From assembly GCA_951799405.1 (NCBI GenBank), contig OX637345.1, positions 9,424,001-9,488,000 on the forward strand: a stretch of 64,000 bases of DNA, written 5' to 3'. Source of the DNA: Agapetus fuscipes. Taxonomy: Eukaryota > Arthropoda > Insecta > Trichoptera > Glossosomatidae. This document shows positions 21,540 through 32,971 of this stretch, in pieces; position 1 is the stretch's first letter, and every line of letters starts with the position of its first letter. The position numbers and the translations under genes are program-made. The notes below the pieces were generated by a model. The model saw only the letters and a program-made list of their open reading frames with translations, was not told the DNA's origin and made no database searches.

Positions 21540-21740
21540 AATCACCATTGCAGATTAGCCGCCACTTCTTCCTGTCCTTGCACACTTCTTTCATTTCATC
21601 CAGAGTCATAACCTTTTTCATGCAAGTCCTCCTTTTATTATGACTCTGGATATCCCATTCATTCGCTATTTCAGAAATTTGATCCATCCATACTTTTCTC
21701 GGTCTTCCTCTACCACGACATCCATCTATTTTAGCAACAT
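21540..21740 (-). mobile_element. LINE-F reverse transcriptase C-terminal remnant
   Basis: Minus-strand reading gives RKVWMDQISEIANEWD and MKKVMTLDEMKEVCKDRKKW, the far C-terminus of an RTE-like LINE. Related pieces occur at 24600, 41605, 58040, 58660 and 62232. Confidence 0.7.
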
Positions 21741-21744
21741 ATAC

Positions 21745-22340
21745 TAAAAATAAAAAAATAAACCATTAACATAAAATGAAAACTAACTTGAAAATGCTTG
21801 AGTTATTCTCGAAAAAAATGCGAGCGAGCTCCCACACTATTCCCCTGCTGTGTTGCCGAAATCTTTAGCCCAAGTATTAAACATCGAGTAAACTACTCTT
21901 GATTGCGTAAATCGAAAAAAAATATGGAAATCAAATCACTCAATAGGGGTGCTGAAGTAAATTGTGTACATTTCCAATTTACGCGCTCGAGGGGAGCTTA
22001 CGCGAAGCTTCATACTCGAGGTACTGTTGCTGAAGTCTTGTCCATCCGCGGGATTTCCACCTTCCGTCAAACTTCTCCCCAATTCATTAGACTTATTAAT
22101 TATTCCAAGTCGTTTTATATTTGATGGGCGGAGGAAAGGTGAACCGCGTCGCTTTAATGGCGGCCAGAAAACTCAAGGAGAGGGGTGGCTGGCAAAAGTT
22201 AGACATAATTATTACCTGCCCCGATGATTATCACCTAAGTGCGCCTTCGGGGAAAAACGATATCAAAGTCAGAGATTGAAAAAACAAGTTTGTAAAAGAA
22301 AACCACTCACAAAGGAGTAAAAAATTGCTCTAAGTAAATA
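21745..22340. other. No recognised feature
   Basis: Somewhat CG-richer unassigned sequence (21830-22260); overlapping open frames of 73 and 87 codons give no recognisable protein. Confidence 0.35.
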
Positions 22341-22341
22341 T

Positions 22342-22885
22342 AATATTGATCGGTCCCTAGTCTAGTGGTAACACTTCGGACTCGTAAATGGAAGGTTGTG
22401 GGTTCGAATCCCGGCGGAGCACAAAATAAATAATTATATCATTTAGTCCGGTCCGGTCCGGTCGATAGCTCAGTTGGTAGAGTGCTTGCATTCTACCCCG
22501 TGAGCTCGGGTTCGAATCCCACCAAGGAGGGTGTCAGAAATGATTTCCTATTTCGGTGTTTATTACAAACCCCATAATAAAATACCGGCAAGGTTTACTC
22601 AGCCTTCACAAGAAATGAGTACCAGCCCCCTCGGGAGCTGGGAAACCCCCACTTCAACTGAAGTGGTTGGCGTAAGGCCGGCCCCCTTACCTGTAAAAAT
22701 AAATAGGTTCAACTCGCCACATGCGACCCCTTCGGGGATAACGCGGCAAGAAGTTACACTATATGTGTAGCTTAGTTGCATTTGCATTTATATTTCCAAA
22801 TATACTCTTCGCAGGGTGAAAATTCATAAACCTTTACCAAAGACCAGTTACTAAATGTCCATCCAACCTTACAGCAACAAACCGG
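22342..22885 (+). mobile_element. SINE-B copy interrupted by SINE-A
   Basis: An intact tRNA head (A box TAGTCTAGTGG; B box GGTTCGAATCCCGGCGGAGC) runs to about 22440, then SINE-A intervenes, then the SINE-B body resumes at 22797 (ACTCTTCGCAGGGTG, GTTACTAAATGTCC). It is cut off at the LTR. Confidence 0.85.
22446..22792 (+). mobile_element. SINE-A full-length copy inside SINE-B
   Basis: The best SINE-A in the window: GGTCGATAGCTCAGTTGGTA, GGGTTCGAATCCCACC, GAGTACCAGCCCCCTCGGGA, CCTTCGGGGATAACGCGGC and a 3' end of TATGTGTAGCTTAGTTGC. A triplicated GGTCC precedes the head. Here SINE-A landed inside the SINE-B body, unlike the composite SINEs where it follows the body. Confidence 0.9.
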
Positions 22886-23018
22886 TCGAAGAAGACGAGA
22901 GAAGTTCTGTGTACCCGTATATTGTGAAAAATAAATCCTGTTAATAAATAAAATTGTAATCTATTTTTATCTAAATAAAACACAGTTTAATTAAAAAGAA
23001 CCCAAGTAAATCGCAACA
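22886..23018 (+). mobile_element. LTR 3' fragment
   Basis: Matches the last third of the LTR at 11117 (AAAAATAAATCCTG, AAGAACCCAAGTAAATCGC) and ends CGCAACA followed by ATAT. The 5' part is missing. Confidence 0.65.
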
Positions 23019-23289
23019 ATATCAAAGATCGATAAAATATTTAAGAATAAATTGATGCTCAATATCACTTGACTTGAATCCATGCAAGCGCCGATCTCTC
23101 TCCTTCTCCCCAATACGGCTCCCATAATCCCCTCGTGATCGCCTTTGTGCGCTGTTGATGGGATCGCCCCGAGCTCAGACCTTTATCGCCCTGGGCGGCT
23201 TCACAACCCAGATAATGCTCTAGCCAGCCCGTGACGTGGAGATGAGCTGACCTAGTCGACACATATAAACTAATGACACGAGATTAGTT

Positions 23290-23450
23290 TTAATTTTGCC
23301 GGAATGTTCGACAGTATCCGAGTGGTTCCACGATAAAATTTCCAGGGACAGAATTTCCCTTGACAAAACGTCCACGCGATAAAATTTCCACACGAAGAAA
23401 ATGGTGACCCGACAACGTGTCGGTGTGTCTACGGACAAATTTTGTGAAAA
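23290..23450. repeat. Decayed 14-15-bp repeat patch
   Basis: Drifting units such as CGATAAAATTTCCAC, GACAAAACGTCCACG and GACAACGTGTCGGTG recall those at 52975-54075. Confidence 0.45.
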
Positions 23451-23454
23451 AAGA

Positions 23455-23929
23455 TTGTGAAAATTTGTGACATTCTGTATGTGGGCATTCTGTCATCAGA
23501 CTGTATCTGTGGGCATTTTGTCGTGACAGCATGTCTGTGAACATTCTGTCATGACACTGTGTCTGTGGAAATTGTATGACAGTGTGTCTGTGGACATTCT
23601 ATCGTGACACTGCATCTGTGGGCATTTTATCATGACACTTTTTTTTTCATTTTTCTCCTCATTAGTAACCCTAATGGGAATTTATTCGTGTGTACCACTT
23701 ATACAGTATCATGACACTGTGTCTGTTTTTTTCTTGGCACTATGTCTGTGGACATTCTGTCATGACACTGTGTCTGTGGACATTCTGTCATGACACTATG
23801 TCTGTGGACATTCTGTCATGACACTGTGTATCTTTTTCTCTTGGCACTATGTCTGTGGACATTCTGTAATGACACTGTGTTTGTGGACATTCTGTCATGA
23901 CACTGTATCTGTGGACATTCTGTCATGAC

Positions 23930-23982
<53 letters not shown>

Positions 23983-24055
23983 CATGTCATGACACTGTGT
24001 CTGTGGACATTCTGTCATGACACTGTGTCTGTGGGCATTCTGTCGTGACACTGCC
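23455..24055. repeat. 28-bp satellite with 51-base T run
   Basis: About twenty units of TGTCTGTGGACATTCTGTCA-TGACACTG, each made of two related 14-mers. Most are 85-100 percent alike between 23530 and 24050. A run of T from 23932 to 23982 and T-rich interruptions break the array. Confidence 0.85.
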
Positions 24056-24064
24056 CGATCATAA

Positions 24065-24599
24065 AACATAATTGCAGCATTACTTGAGGCCATCTCACAA
24101 GTCTCTTTATCCCTGATAGACCTCAGTTACCCAAATTGCTCTAAATCTCTACCATAAAATTCTGCCAAAACTATCCAGTAACTAAAACGATCACTGGAAG
24201 CTTTATTTTAAGTTCCGTACATTTTTTTCGTGAACGCTGTGGTTGAGTTAGAAGATATATTTTTATACTTGAGAGATGGTTCTCTCTAGGTCAGATAATG
24301 CCCGGCTGAATTGACTGTCATGTCTTTGTTAATACATTTTTCCGCTTCGTTTGGCGATCGAGTAAAGCTTGTGAGGTGTGGCTGACATGCCTCTAGTACT
24401 AGCACTGATATTCAGCCTTTTGTTCCAGAATGATCGTGATCTTTCAATTTTATTGTACACATTTATCCAGAGCAGGGTGATAATGCACATGATGAATCAG
24501 TTGACTTTTTTATAAGCACCGTTTTGCGTTATTGTACTCCAAAGATTCGCTAAGCAAATCGGTCTTGCTGTCGATAATTTCTCAAACAACAGGTAGCAG
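24065..24599. other. No recognised feature
   Basis: Unassigned sequence. Confidence 0.35.
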
Positions 24600-25110
24600 T
24601 CGGTTCTATGCCCTTGAGTCCGCACTGCAAAAGCACGCTCCCCAAACAATGTTTAAGACATGAGCAAAGGCTTATTAATGCTACCGACGATCCACTTGGC
24701 GTGGTCATAACTTCTACTGAGTCTCCTTCACTTATTCTTATCTTAAGTTTTTTTTCTCATTTCATTAAAATAATCATCACATTTTTCATGCATTTTTCTT
24801 TATTGGATTCACTTCTCATACCCCAAACCTTCACAATTCTCCATAATTTGATTCAGTTATTCCTTGCTTGATTTTTCCTTTTCCTTTTTGTTCTCGCAAT
24901 TTCTATGTAGATACTCTTTGTCAAGCGTTCATCATCCATTCTTACCAAATACCCAAACCCCCTTATCACATTTTCTTATATCTTTTTATTATGTCTCCTT
25001 CTGGCTTTCATTCTTTTTTAACTCATTTCTCCCGTACTCTGAATAAAAATCCTCTTAATTATTTCCAGATGAACTCATTTTCTTTAGAAACAGCTGATTA
25101 AAAGAAAATC
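24600..25110 (-). mobile_element. LINE-F remnant
   Basis: Minus-strand reading contains RGFGYLVRMDDERLTKSIY (the LR--GH--RM---R--K motif of RTE-like RT C-termini) and MRSESNKEKCMKNVM. Pseudogenised by stops; a longer piece than the other LINE-F copies. Confidence 0.65.
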
Positions 25111-25800
25111 TACAGCACATATATGGTGGTTGCTATATTGTTCATATGTTTATAAACGATGAACATAAATATAATAATCTTGTTTGTGCTACATGAGGAT
25201 TGATTGACTCCCTTTTGTCTCACGGTAGCTCTTTATGCTCCGCTTTTTCACTTTACCCAAACATCCCACAAGTGAAAACAAGTGAATGCAAGTGAGAACA
25301 AGTGAATGGAAGTGAAAACAAGTGAACAGGAGTTAACACAAGTCAGCTGAGAACAAAGGCAGTCATGTTGTTTCAATCAGTGAACAGTAAACAGGGAACA
25401 CCTTCCGTTCTCGTAGTGAGGAAATGTGAATATTACAGTTGTGCAGTATTCACTGCAGACTGCATCACCCCAAGTACGTATACAACTTTACGTATAAACT
25501 CAAACATAACGTTTACAAAAATAACGTTAATCTAAATCATCATCGAAATCTCGACCCCACCAAGCAATAATCAACAATCATACAAAAGAATTACACCTCA
25601 GCAATTTACTTTTTTCAATGGCCCTACAGCTCACATCATCCCCTTATCACCATGAGCTCGACAGCCCAGGATGGACCTTGGCTGAATCCAAGATTCTCCT
25701 TCGCCTGTCCATGGCTATTTCTCCAGCTACGTATTTTTTTAAAGGAATCCTCTCCATAGATTTCAGATAAATTATAGTTCTATGACACTTGTATCGTAAA
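25111..25800. other. Unassigned sequence with a short minisatellite
   Basis: No gene. A patch of short repeats lies at 25265-25345. Confidence 0.35.
25265..25345. repeat. 9-11-bp minisatellite (AAGTGA core)
   Basis: Seven or so units of the form ACAAGTGAA with one or two variable bases. Confidence 0.75.
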
Positions 25801-25805
25801 GGTTT

Positions 25806-26790
25806 TTTTCTACTCCCATTTGGTAATTTACTAATTGCAAAACGGCTAACGCAATCACAATGACATACATTTCTACACCCGTTGCGTAATGTAACATTAC
25901 GCAACTGGTAACGGTGTTGAAATGAAAATGTGCGCATGCGCATTGTCAGAAATGGAACCATTTTTTAATTTCGAGTGTCAACCTTGTATGAGGCTATCCT
26001 TCTAAACGACCGATAACAAACTATTATTTGCCGTTTCCATAGCAACCACGTTTAAACGTCAGCCATTACATGAATATTTTCAATTTATTGATAGTTCCTC
26101 CCCACTATGTTCAATCTTTGTTCAAATGAAAATTAACATATTTTATGTGTAGAGTCAAATAAAATTTGTTAATAGTGTAGTAATTCATCAAATTTATTTA
26201 TCAAAATTGTAGCTTTCCTTTTTTCGAAGGAAAACAGAAGGCTTGAAAGGAAAATAATGCGAGATATTTTCACCGCAAAAAATAAACAAACTTAAACAGT
26301 TACTTGCCTAATAGGTCGGTATGAGGTTGACCACCTATGCTGTAAAAACTTGTTTCACTTTGCCAATGACACCCTTGCTTCAGTAGTTGCAGGACTTATG
26401 TTTATTTAAGTTTGGGTTTGAATGTTTAAGCTTTTATACGGCATGTATAAACGCGACCTTATATGTGTTTGCTTGTGGGCATGATATTAATATGAATCCT
26501 AAATGTTATATATCTTTGCAACTTAGATTAGATTAGATAATCGAAGGGAATGATGAATTACACGTTTTGACAAAAGTAAGGTTTTAATTACTTCAAATGG
26601 ACGAGTATATTATAATGACTACTATTTACTATTTTGTTATTTATTTCATGGTCGTAGAAAAAGTACTGTATGCCACTGCACGTAATTAGTCTTTGTAACA
26701 CTCTTGCTGTCTATTGTACCATTCGGCTGCGCCTCATGGCACAAACTAGCACTCGTGTTACAAAGACTATCATTACCAGGCAGTGGCATA
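25806..26790. repeat. Rep-E copy 1 (~1 kb)
   Basis: About 90 percent identical by eye to 43080-44056 over its whole length. It contains a perfect palindrome at 25881-25905 (12-base arms GTTGCGTAATGT), a Rep-C copy, and a terminal snapback (26668-26705 against 26752-26790, ...GCCACTGC... to ...GCAGTGGC...). No transposase seen. Confidence 0.8.
26301..26537 (+). mobile_element. Rep-C copy within Rep-E 1
   Basis: CTAATAGGTCGGTATGAGGT to TTTGCAACTTAGATTAGATT. It lacks the GGGAAGGTCGGC segment, a deletion also present in the matching copy at 43570, so it was in Rep-E before the two copies arose. Confidence 0.8.
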
Positions 26791-27035
26791 AATAACTATT
26801 TCAATTAAAGATACCTCCAGGATGTACCTAGGATACTTAGTACGTCCGGCTAGCTCTCATCATCACTCAGGGCGTGGGGATTCTTTCTAGTGGTATTGCT
26901 TATTCTATTTTGGGAAAGGTTGCATAATTTAAAGATAAGTTAGTATGAACAAATCTGAGTTTATTTACTTAATGTGGGAAAAAGGGGAAATAAGGAAATG
27001 GCCCGACCTGCACATGACTCTGTTCCACATGATAA
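26791..27035. other. No recognised feature
   Basis: Short unassigned gap. Confidence 0.3.
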
Positions 27036-27085
27036 AAGAGCGCCGTTTTTGTATGTGACACACCTCAAGGGTCTTTGTAGTAGTG
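27036..27085 (-). mobile_element. CR1/L2-like LINE 3' terminal fragment
   Basis: CATGATAAAAGAGCGCCGTT and GTGACACACCTCAAGGGTC match the 3' end of the LINE at 5990 (CATGATAAGAGACCGCCGTT). Confidence 0.6.
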
Positions 27086-27216
27086 CATAAAAAAAACTCA
27101 CTGTTGTGAACCTTATCAGCATTGTCTTTCAAAAGAATTGCAAATTGAATTCCCTTCAGTTACCAATTGCACAAAGCTGCACTCTGCAAAAAGGGAAAAT
27201 GTATTGAGATATAGTA

Positions 27217-27690
27217 TAGAGGAGTAGAAACTAAGTCATTCATACATATTATGGGGCACAGTTGTCCCCAGTCATGGCAAACCCAGCAGTATACAAATAT
27301 GTTCTTACCTGCAAAATTCTATGCCTTCATGCTTTCTCCATTTTGCTTTTCGACACCTTATAATTACGCATGCCATAATCTCTTTAAATAATGCCTTTAA
27401 CGTTTAAAAAATGTGAAATTTACAGATCAGGAGATTTATAACGCGTGCGCACAATGTTCGCGAAGGCGGGGGGGGTTTCAAAGCTATCAACTTTCTGGCA
27501 AGATTTTGTTGTTTCACCCGAGTTTTTTTTGTTTATACCCATTTTATAACTGAATGACACGGTGATAATCTTTTTGCTCTTCTAAGGACAATTTGCGATT
27601 AAGTAAGTTGAAATGCATATAAAAATAAAAATCAAATAAAATAGTTTCTAGTCCGCAGATATCATAAGTCGATGTGTAAATGGCTTAACC
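27217..27690 (-). repeat. Rep-J copy
   Basis: Shares ordered blocks with 30483 and 49629: GAGGAGTAGAAACTAAGTCA, TGCTTTCTCCATTTTGC, GCATGCCATAATCTC, and CAGATATCATAAGTCGATG. Class unknown. Confidence 0.6.
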
Positions 27691-28004
27691 CAGCTGTCAG
27701 CTGCTGTAGGCATGTGCAACACGATTATCAAGTTGTGATCTTTCTCTTTGAGGGATTAAAACACTCACAGTGTTATTCTCAAACAGCAAAGCCGTGGCTC
27801 ATCCGCAACCCACAGTGAATTTTCCATACAAAAAATCAATGGCCCGAAGATCAGCTATGGAACAAATATTTTATGAATAGGACAGTTAGTCTCTTTATCA
27901 GTAGTTGGGACTTGGTGGATTTTTCACGATTTCAAAGCAACACCGGCTCAGTGGAGCTGATTTTGTCCTACAGACAAGAGACATTACGTTTGTATGATCT
28001 TTGA

Positions 28005-28081
28005 AGTACAGACAGACACGTATAAATTAGCGCTTGCACATGCCGCACGTGAACCTACAACATAAAAACCCAAATTACAAA
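28005..28081 (-). mobile_element. Rep-C internal fragment, inverted
   Basis: CAGACACGTATAAATTAGCG, CATGCCGCACGTGAACC and AACATAAAAACCCAAATTAC; it abuts the plus-strand copy with no spacer. Confidence 0.75.
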
Positions 28082-28318
28082 GAGGCTGACCACCCATGCT
28101 GTAAACAAATGTTCACTTTGTCAATGTTATCCATGTTTCAGGGAAGGTCGGCAAAAGTTGCAGGGTTCCTGCTCATTTGGGGTTTGGTTTATAATTCGTA
28201 AGTAAACATGCAGCATTTGTAGGCGCGAAATTAAACGTGTCTGCTTATGGAAATACATTTAATATGAAAGTTAAATGTAATATTTCTTTGCAACTTAGAT
28301 TATAGATTATAGACTAGA
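28082..28318 (+). mobile_element. Rep-C copy lacking the first 25 bases
   Basis: GAGGCTGACCACCCATGCTG to CTTTGCAACTTAGATTATAG with an ATTATAG tail. Confidence 0.8.
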
Positions 28319-28532
28319 TGGTTGTAAACAATCTGTTATAGAAGAGGCACATGAAGAAAAAGAAGAAGGCAATATTTTTTGTCATAAATTTATTCCATAG
28401 ATGTATCTAATATTAAAACTATATAGATTTACTACGTATACAAGACGTAGGTACCTGACATTTTTGCAATGAAAATAAAAATTTAAATTTTACTCGGATT
28501 CTCAGATTTTGTAGTAAGATGGTACTTAGAAG

Positions 28533-28853
28533 TCCGATAGTACTCAGTTGGTAGAGTGCTTGCATTCCATGCCGAGATCTCGGGTTCGAATCCCCCAAGG
28601 GGGTCAGAAATGATTTCCCATTTCGGTGCTTATTTCAAAAACCCAAAATAAAATACCGGCAAGGTTTGCACAGCCTTCACAATAAATGAGTATCAGCCCC
28701 TTTCGGAGCCGGAAAACCCCCACGTCAACTGAGTAGTTGGCGTAAGGCCAGCCACTCTTACCTGTAAAAATAAATAGGTTTCACTCGCCACATGTAAAAA
28801 CCCTTCGGAGATAACTCGGCAAGAAGTTGCACTATATGTGTAGCTTGGTTGTG
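28533..28853 (+). mobile_element. SINE-A copy
   Basis: Head GTACTCAGTTGGTAGAGTGC and GGGTTCGAATCCCCC; complete body; end TATGTGTAGCTTGGTTG. Confidence 0.85.
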
Positions 28854-28854
28854 A

Positions 28855-29405
28855 CTTGTGTTGCATCACTCGGTTTGCTTTCCATACTAAATTTCCCTAC
28901 TGACGTAACTTATTTAAACCATCTGTATATGTAAATATTAGTCTACAGTTTTACAGTTTTTTTTTGTAAAATATATCTCTCGTCTCACGTAATAAATCTT
29001 CAAATGAACATTATTGCTCAATTTAGCTTAAAGTGTTTATATTTTCTCACATCAAAAAAAGTTTACAATTCCGAGAGCGACTCCGAGGCAGATCTGTTTT
29101 TTCATTCTGAAAATAGACTACGCTATATGAAGTACATGTAGTATGCGTTTATATATTCATACGAGGAGCAGGAATAGCCAGAAGTTTTCTAAGTGTTGGC
29201 TAATAAGTTGTTTTGAGGGCAATTAAGCATTAACATAGAGAGATAATATGATGGAAGAACTAAGACTGATACGTGAGAACATCAGTCATGGAAGTGGCTG
29301 TAGTAATCGATCAAAAAATATTTAGATATAAAAACAAACAAAATATGATCCATGGTAATACTAGTTGTAAGCCCAAAACGGTCATATTCATTAGACTTTT
29401 GAAAA
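28855..29405. other. No recognised feature
   Basis: AT-rich unassigned sequence. Confidence 0.35.
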
Positions 29406-29407
29406 TA

Positions 29408-29870
29408 ATGTTGTGTTTTTAAGGTTCAAAAAGTCTTTAAATTAAAAAAAACTGGTCTTCTTTCATAGATATTTATTTTACACTTCGATTTATTTAACAA
29501 TTTATATTTATTTTTAACAATTCACATTTATAGTTTAGCACTTTACATTTATTTCACAGTTGGTCTTCACTTACTATGTCTTTCTTGTTTAGAAGCAGAG
29601 CGTCGTATCAAGACTGACTGACTTGCAAGCAACTTGCGCTTTATATACTCCCAAAGACAGTTTAGTTACCTACTACAAGCAAATTTTGCTGGAACATTCC
29701 AGAACATAAAGCTTCCAGTAGGTACATAATTGAATGTCTCTTTCCTAGGTTCCTATAATAATTACTCCAACTCTCATCGGCTATAACTACCTAACATTTG
29801 TTTGTATTTGTTATTTAACTAACAATAAAAATCAGACTTACACCTCCGTTTTGTATAAGAAATATCTAAC
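29408..29870 (-). mobile_element. Probable LTR
   Basis: Begins TGTTGTGTTTTTAAGG, like the LTR at 42438, and ends at TCTAACA. It has a minus-strand TATA-like GGAGTATATAAAGCGC (complement near 29638). No duplication of flanks is seen. Confidence 0.4.
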
Positions 29871-30029
29871 AATCGCCAAAGGGTAAAATAAGTACATACC
29901 AATTTGCAACCGAAGCGCTTTTTTCCTATACATACTTTACAGTTTAAAGGATAGGAACAAAATTATGAACTGGGAAAGGCATACTACTCGTAAAACAAGA
30001 GGCTCGGAAAGAATATCGTAAACAATAAA

Positions 30030-30260
30030 ATTGTGGCGTGACACGACCAGATTGCTGGGGATAAGACAAACTTATATTTTGTAATTGGTTGCTAAGGACG
30101 TTAGCTGTGTAACATTAGCTGTATAACATTTGCCCGCCAAGAAAAACATTATATTTTCAAATTGGTTCTGAGTCCATTACAGTTGTAGGAAAAGAATTTT
30201 AGTATTTTTAGTAAGAAAATATTCCATACAACTCTGTTAGTGTGATCTGAAATAACGTTT
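30030..30260 (+). repeat. Rep-M copy
   Basis: GGCGTGACACGACCAGATTG, AATTGGTTGCTAAGGACGTT and CCGCCAAGAAAAACATTATA. The same order recurs at 32972 and 36025. Confidence 0.55.
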
Positions 30261-30482
30261 AGTTTAAAATAAACTGACATTTAACCTTAAATCAGCCGCT
30301 TCATTTCAATACAGAAACAGAGAAGTGTTTTATATTTCCTCCACCTCTGTCGCCATTTGAGATGTTTATTAGGTGAGGAGACCATCCAGGAAATGGGTTT
30401 TATTTTAAATTAATTCTCATTCAAATCTGCCGAGAAATACAATATAAGTCTACACTATATGTGTGCTGAGAAATACAATATA

Positions 30483-31020
30483 AATCTATACCATTGACTT
30501 AAGATATCTGTGGAATAAAAAAATATTTTAACGAAAATAGACATTACAAAATATCTGCTTCAACTTCAAAAGAAAATGGTCCTTAGTAAGAAAGAGACCA
30601 ATGAACTTCACAGTTGCATTTCCATGTGTACAAAAAAACTCCAGCGAATGTAAAAATGTTTCTAGAAATGGGTCAACGTAACGCGCGTATTATGTCCGAA
30701 CCAGTTCGAACATACATAGTACGCATGTGTAATAAATCTTGTTATCGATTAAATCAACGAATTATTTTGTAAGGAAAAAGGCTTTATTTTAAGACATTAT
30801 GGCATGTGCTAGAATTGGGTGCCAAAACACAAAATGAAGAAGGCAAGAAAACAAAAAATTGGAAACAAAAAAACATGTTTTGTATGACTACACCACTGGA
30901 ACGTTTGACAGGAGTGAGACAAATGTGGGCTATAGTATGTATCAATGCAGTAAGTTAGTTTCTGCTCCTCTATATTATTACTTAATAGTCTTTACTACAT
31001 GTGTGACCTTCACGTCAGTC
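30483..31020 (+). repeat. Rep-J copy, best preserved 5' part
   Basis: Blocks AATGGTCCTTAGTAAGAAAG, AACATACATAGTACGCATG, GACATTATGGCATGTGC and CATGTTTTGTATGACTACAC. A frame starting near 30859 includes YDYTTGTFDRSETNVGYSMY, which is also readable in the minus-strand copy at 49629-49904. Similarity is at DNA level too, so protein conservation is not proven. Candidate start exon of a transposon, unassigned. Confidence 0.5.
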
Positions 31021-31339
31021 GTCTCAGCAAATTGTTTGAGCGATTTTTCACTCATCCCTGCCAAGACCATGTGTTTCTATGCCAAATGGAATGTTTACAT
31101 TGTCTGCCAGTTGCACAGCGATGTATTGAAAAATTTCCTCGTTTTCATTAATGTCTTACAGTGGCGCAGGGTCTATTTAACACGACTATCAACTTCCATT
31201 CCCTTCCAAAATATATGGTTCATAAGAGACAAATTAATATAGAATTCTCCTCATTCAAAATGGGGGGAAAACTTGGCCGGTAAAAGACAGGACAAAGAAC
31301 CAAAAGTTCAATACGATATTGCATTTTATGCACTTCTAT

Positions 31340-31588
31340 ATCTATAATCTATAATCTAAGTTGCAAGCATATATTCATTTAAAGCTCTCAGATGTATGCC
31401 CACAAACAAACACGTGTAGTTCGCGCTTACAAATGCTGAATGTGTACTTACAAATAAAATCCAAACTCAAATGAACATAAGCCCTGCAACTCCTGCCGAC
31501 ATTCCCTGAAACAGGGGTGACATTGGCAAAGTGAACCATTTTTTACAGTATGGGTGGTCAGCCTCATACCAACCTATAAGTCAAGGAA
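31340..31588 (-). mobile_element. Rep-C full-length copy
   Basis: CTATAATCTATAATCTAAG tail, GTAGTTCGCGCTTACAAATG middle, ACCTATAAGTCAAGGAA end. Confidence 0.85.
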
Positions 31589-31681
31589 AATATACTACAG
31601 TGCACTGTACTGCATTTAGCATAACTGTCAAACGCATTCGTTTCACGGTGCTGTAAAATAAAATCAGATTCCTGATTATAA

Positions 31682-31878
31682 TACCTGTTTCAGGGAATGT
31701 CGGCAAGAGTTGCAGGGCTTATGTTCATTTGAGGTTTGGATTTTATTTGTAAGTACACAATCAGCATTTGTAAGCGCGAACTACACGTGTTTGTTTGTGG
31801 GCATACATCTGAAAGCTTTAAATGAATATGTCCTTGCAACTTAGATTATAGATAGATAGATAGATTATAGATAGGGAA
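31682..31878 (+). mobile_element. Rep-C 3' part, inverted partner
   Basis: CCTGTTTCAGGGAATGTCGG to CCTTGCAACTTAGATTATAG and a GATA tail. It is almost the exact complement of 31340-31530, so the two form a foldback with ~90 bases between copies. Confidence 0.85.
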
Positions 31879-31879
31879 T

Positions 31880-32971
31880 ACATTTTTATTCAAGTACTAT
31901 GGGTTATGTAACATATTAATATATATAATAACATATTAATAATATACCAGAGAATATTAATAATGTACTGAGTCTATTTCAATATCTTTAAAACATTCAA
32001 TGCTTGAGACACTTATTTTGTACTTAATCCTTTCTGTGACGCGCAGCCAATGAAGGCGCTGCAACAGAGGAGAGACATTGTCAATGTTTCATCCTGCCAA
32101 GAGTAATTTGGCTGCAAAGACAGACTGCTGAAAGATTGCTGAAACCTCGGAAGATCCCAGAACCAACCATTGCAATGGTTCACTCTCGGCTACTAAAACA
32201 AAAGATGCAGTGATCTCCTCAGCAACTGCAGATGCCAAACAGATTCGGATCCATCTCATCTACCTGAGGTCATATTCTGCCTGACCCACGCCCTGTATAC
32301 GCTCTCTTTTTTCTTCTACCAACTGCAATAACTTTTTTTTGGACTTCGTTTTGATTCATGACGTCTCGGTCATCTTCCTTCAAATCCACATGTCGAATGC
32401 TTCTATTCGGACTCTTTTGTATTTCTGAATCGTCTAGATCCCTACAACAAAATGCTTTAAACAAGCTGTGTAATACTCCTATTGTTTATTATGTAAATGG
32501 ATGAATTTCACAATTGTATTTTATTTACAATCGTGTAATCCCACAATTACCAAGTAGCCCTTCGCCTCTGATATTTAGTATGCTATGAATAGCGGAGTTT
32601 GTGCACATTACAAGGAACAATATAAATGCTCGGGCATTCCTAATGGATTGTCGTGTCATGCAGTTATTGTTTGAAGATGTGCCAAATGCCTGCAATCATT
32701 TATTATAACTGATCAGTAAATTCAGCGCACAATGACCGGCCTATAAAATAACTATGTCACTCACGTCTTAGCAAGTTATTTTTCAATCATCAAAATTTAT
32801 AGCAATAAAATGAGGAAAACTAAGAAAAAAAAAAGAATTTTGTTATTAAGAATGGAAAAACTGCAAGTTTTAGTGAAACTGAACGTCTCATCTACAGGTG
32901 TTAAATATAATACAAAAATTATTCTTCACTTTAATGAAGTTCGCATGGGAATTGGGCTAGACAATATTGTG
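31880..32971. other. Unassigned sequence
   Basis: AT-rich, with a CG-richer part at 32040-32460. A 64-codon minus-strand frame there (32270-32464, charged, ...LKEDDRDVMNQNEVQKK...) may be a remnant of coding sequence but I cannot identify it. Confidence 0.35.

Noticed and set aside
22456..22530. Possible genuine tRNA gene
   Set aside because: The boxes are intact but the same head precedes a fixed body at many loci; the cloverleaf and acceptor stem are not maintained, so it is a SINE head.
32270..32464. 64-codon charged minus-strand frame
   Set aside because: Composition looks protein-like, but there is no recognisable motif, splice context or second copy.
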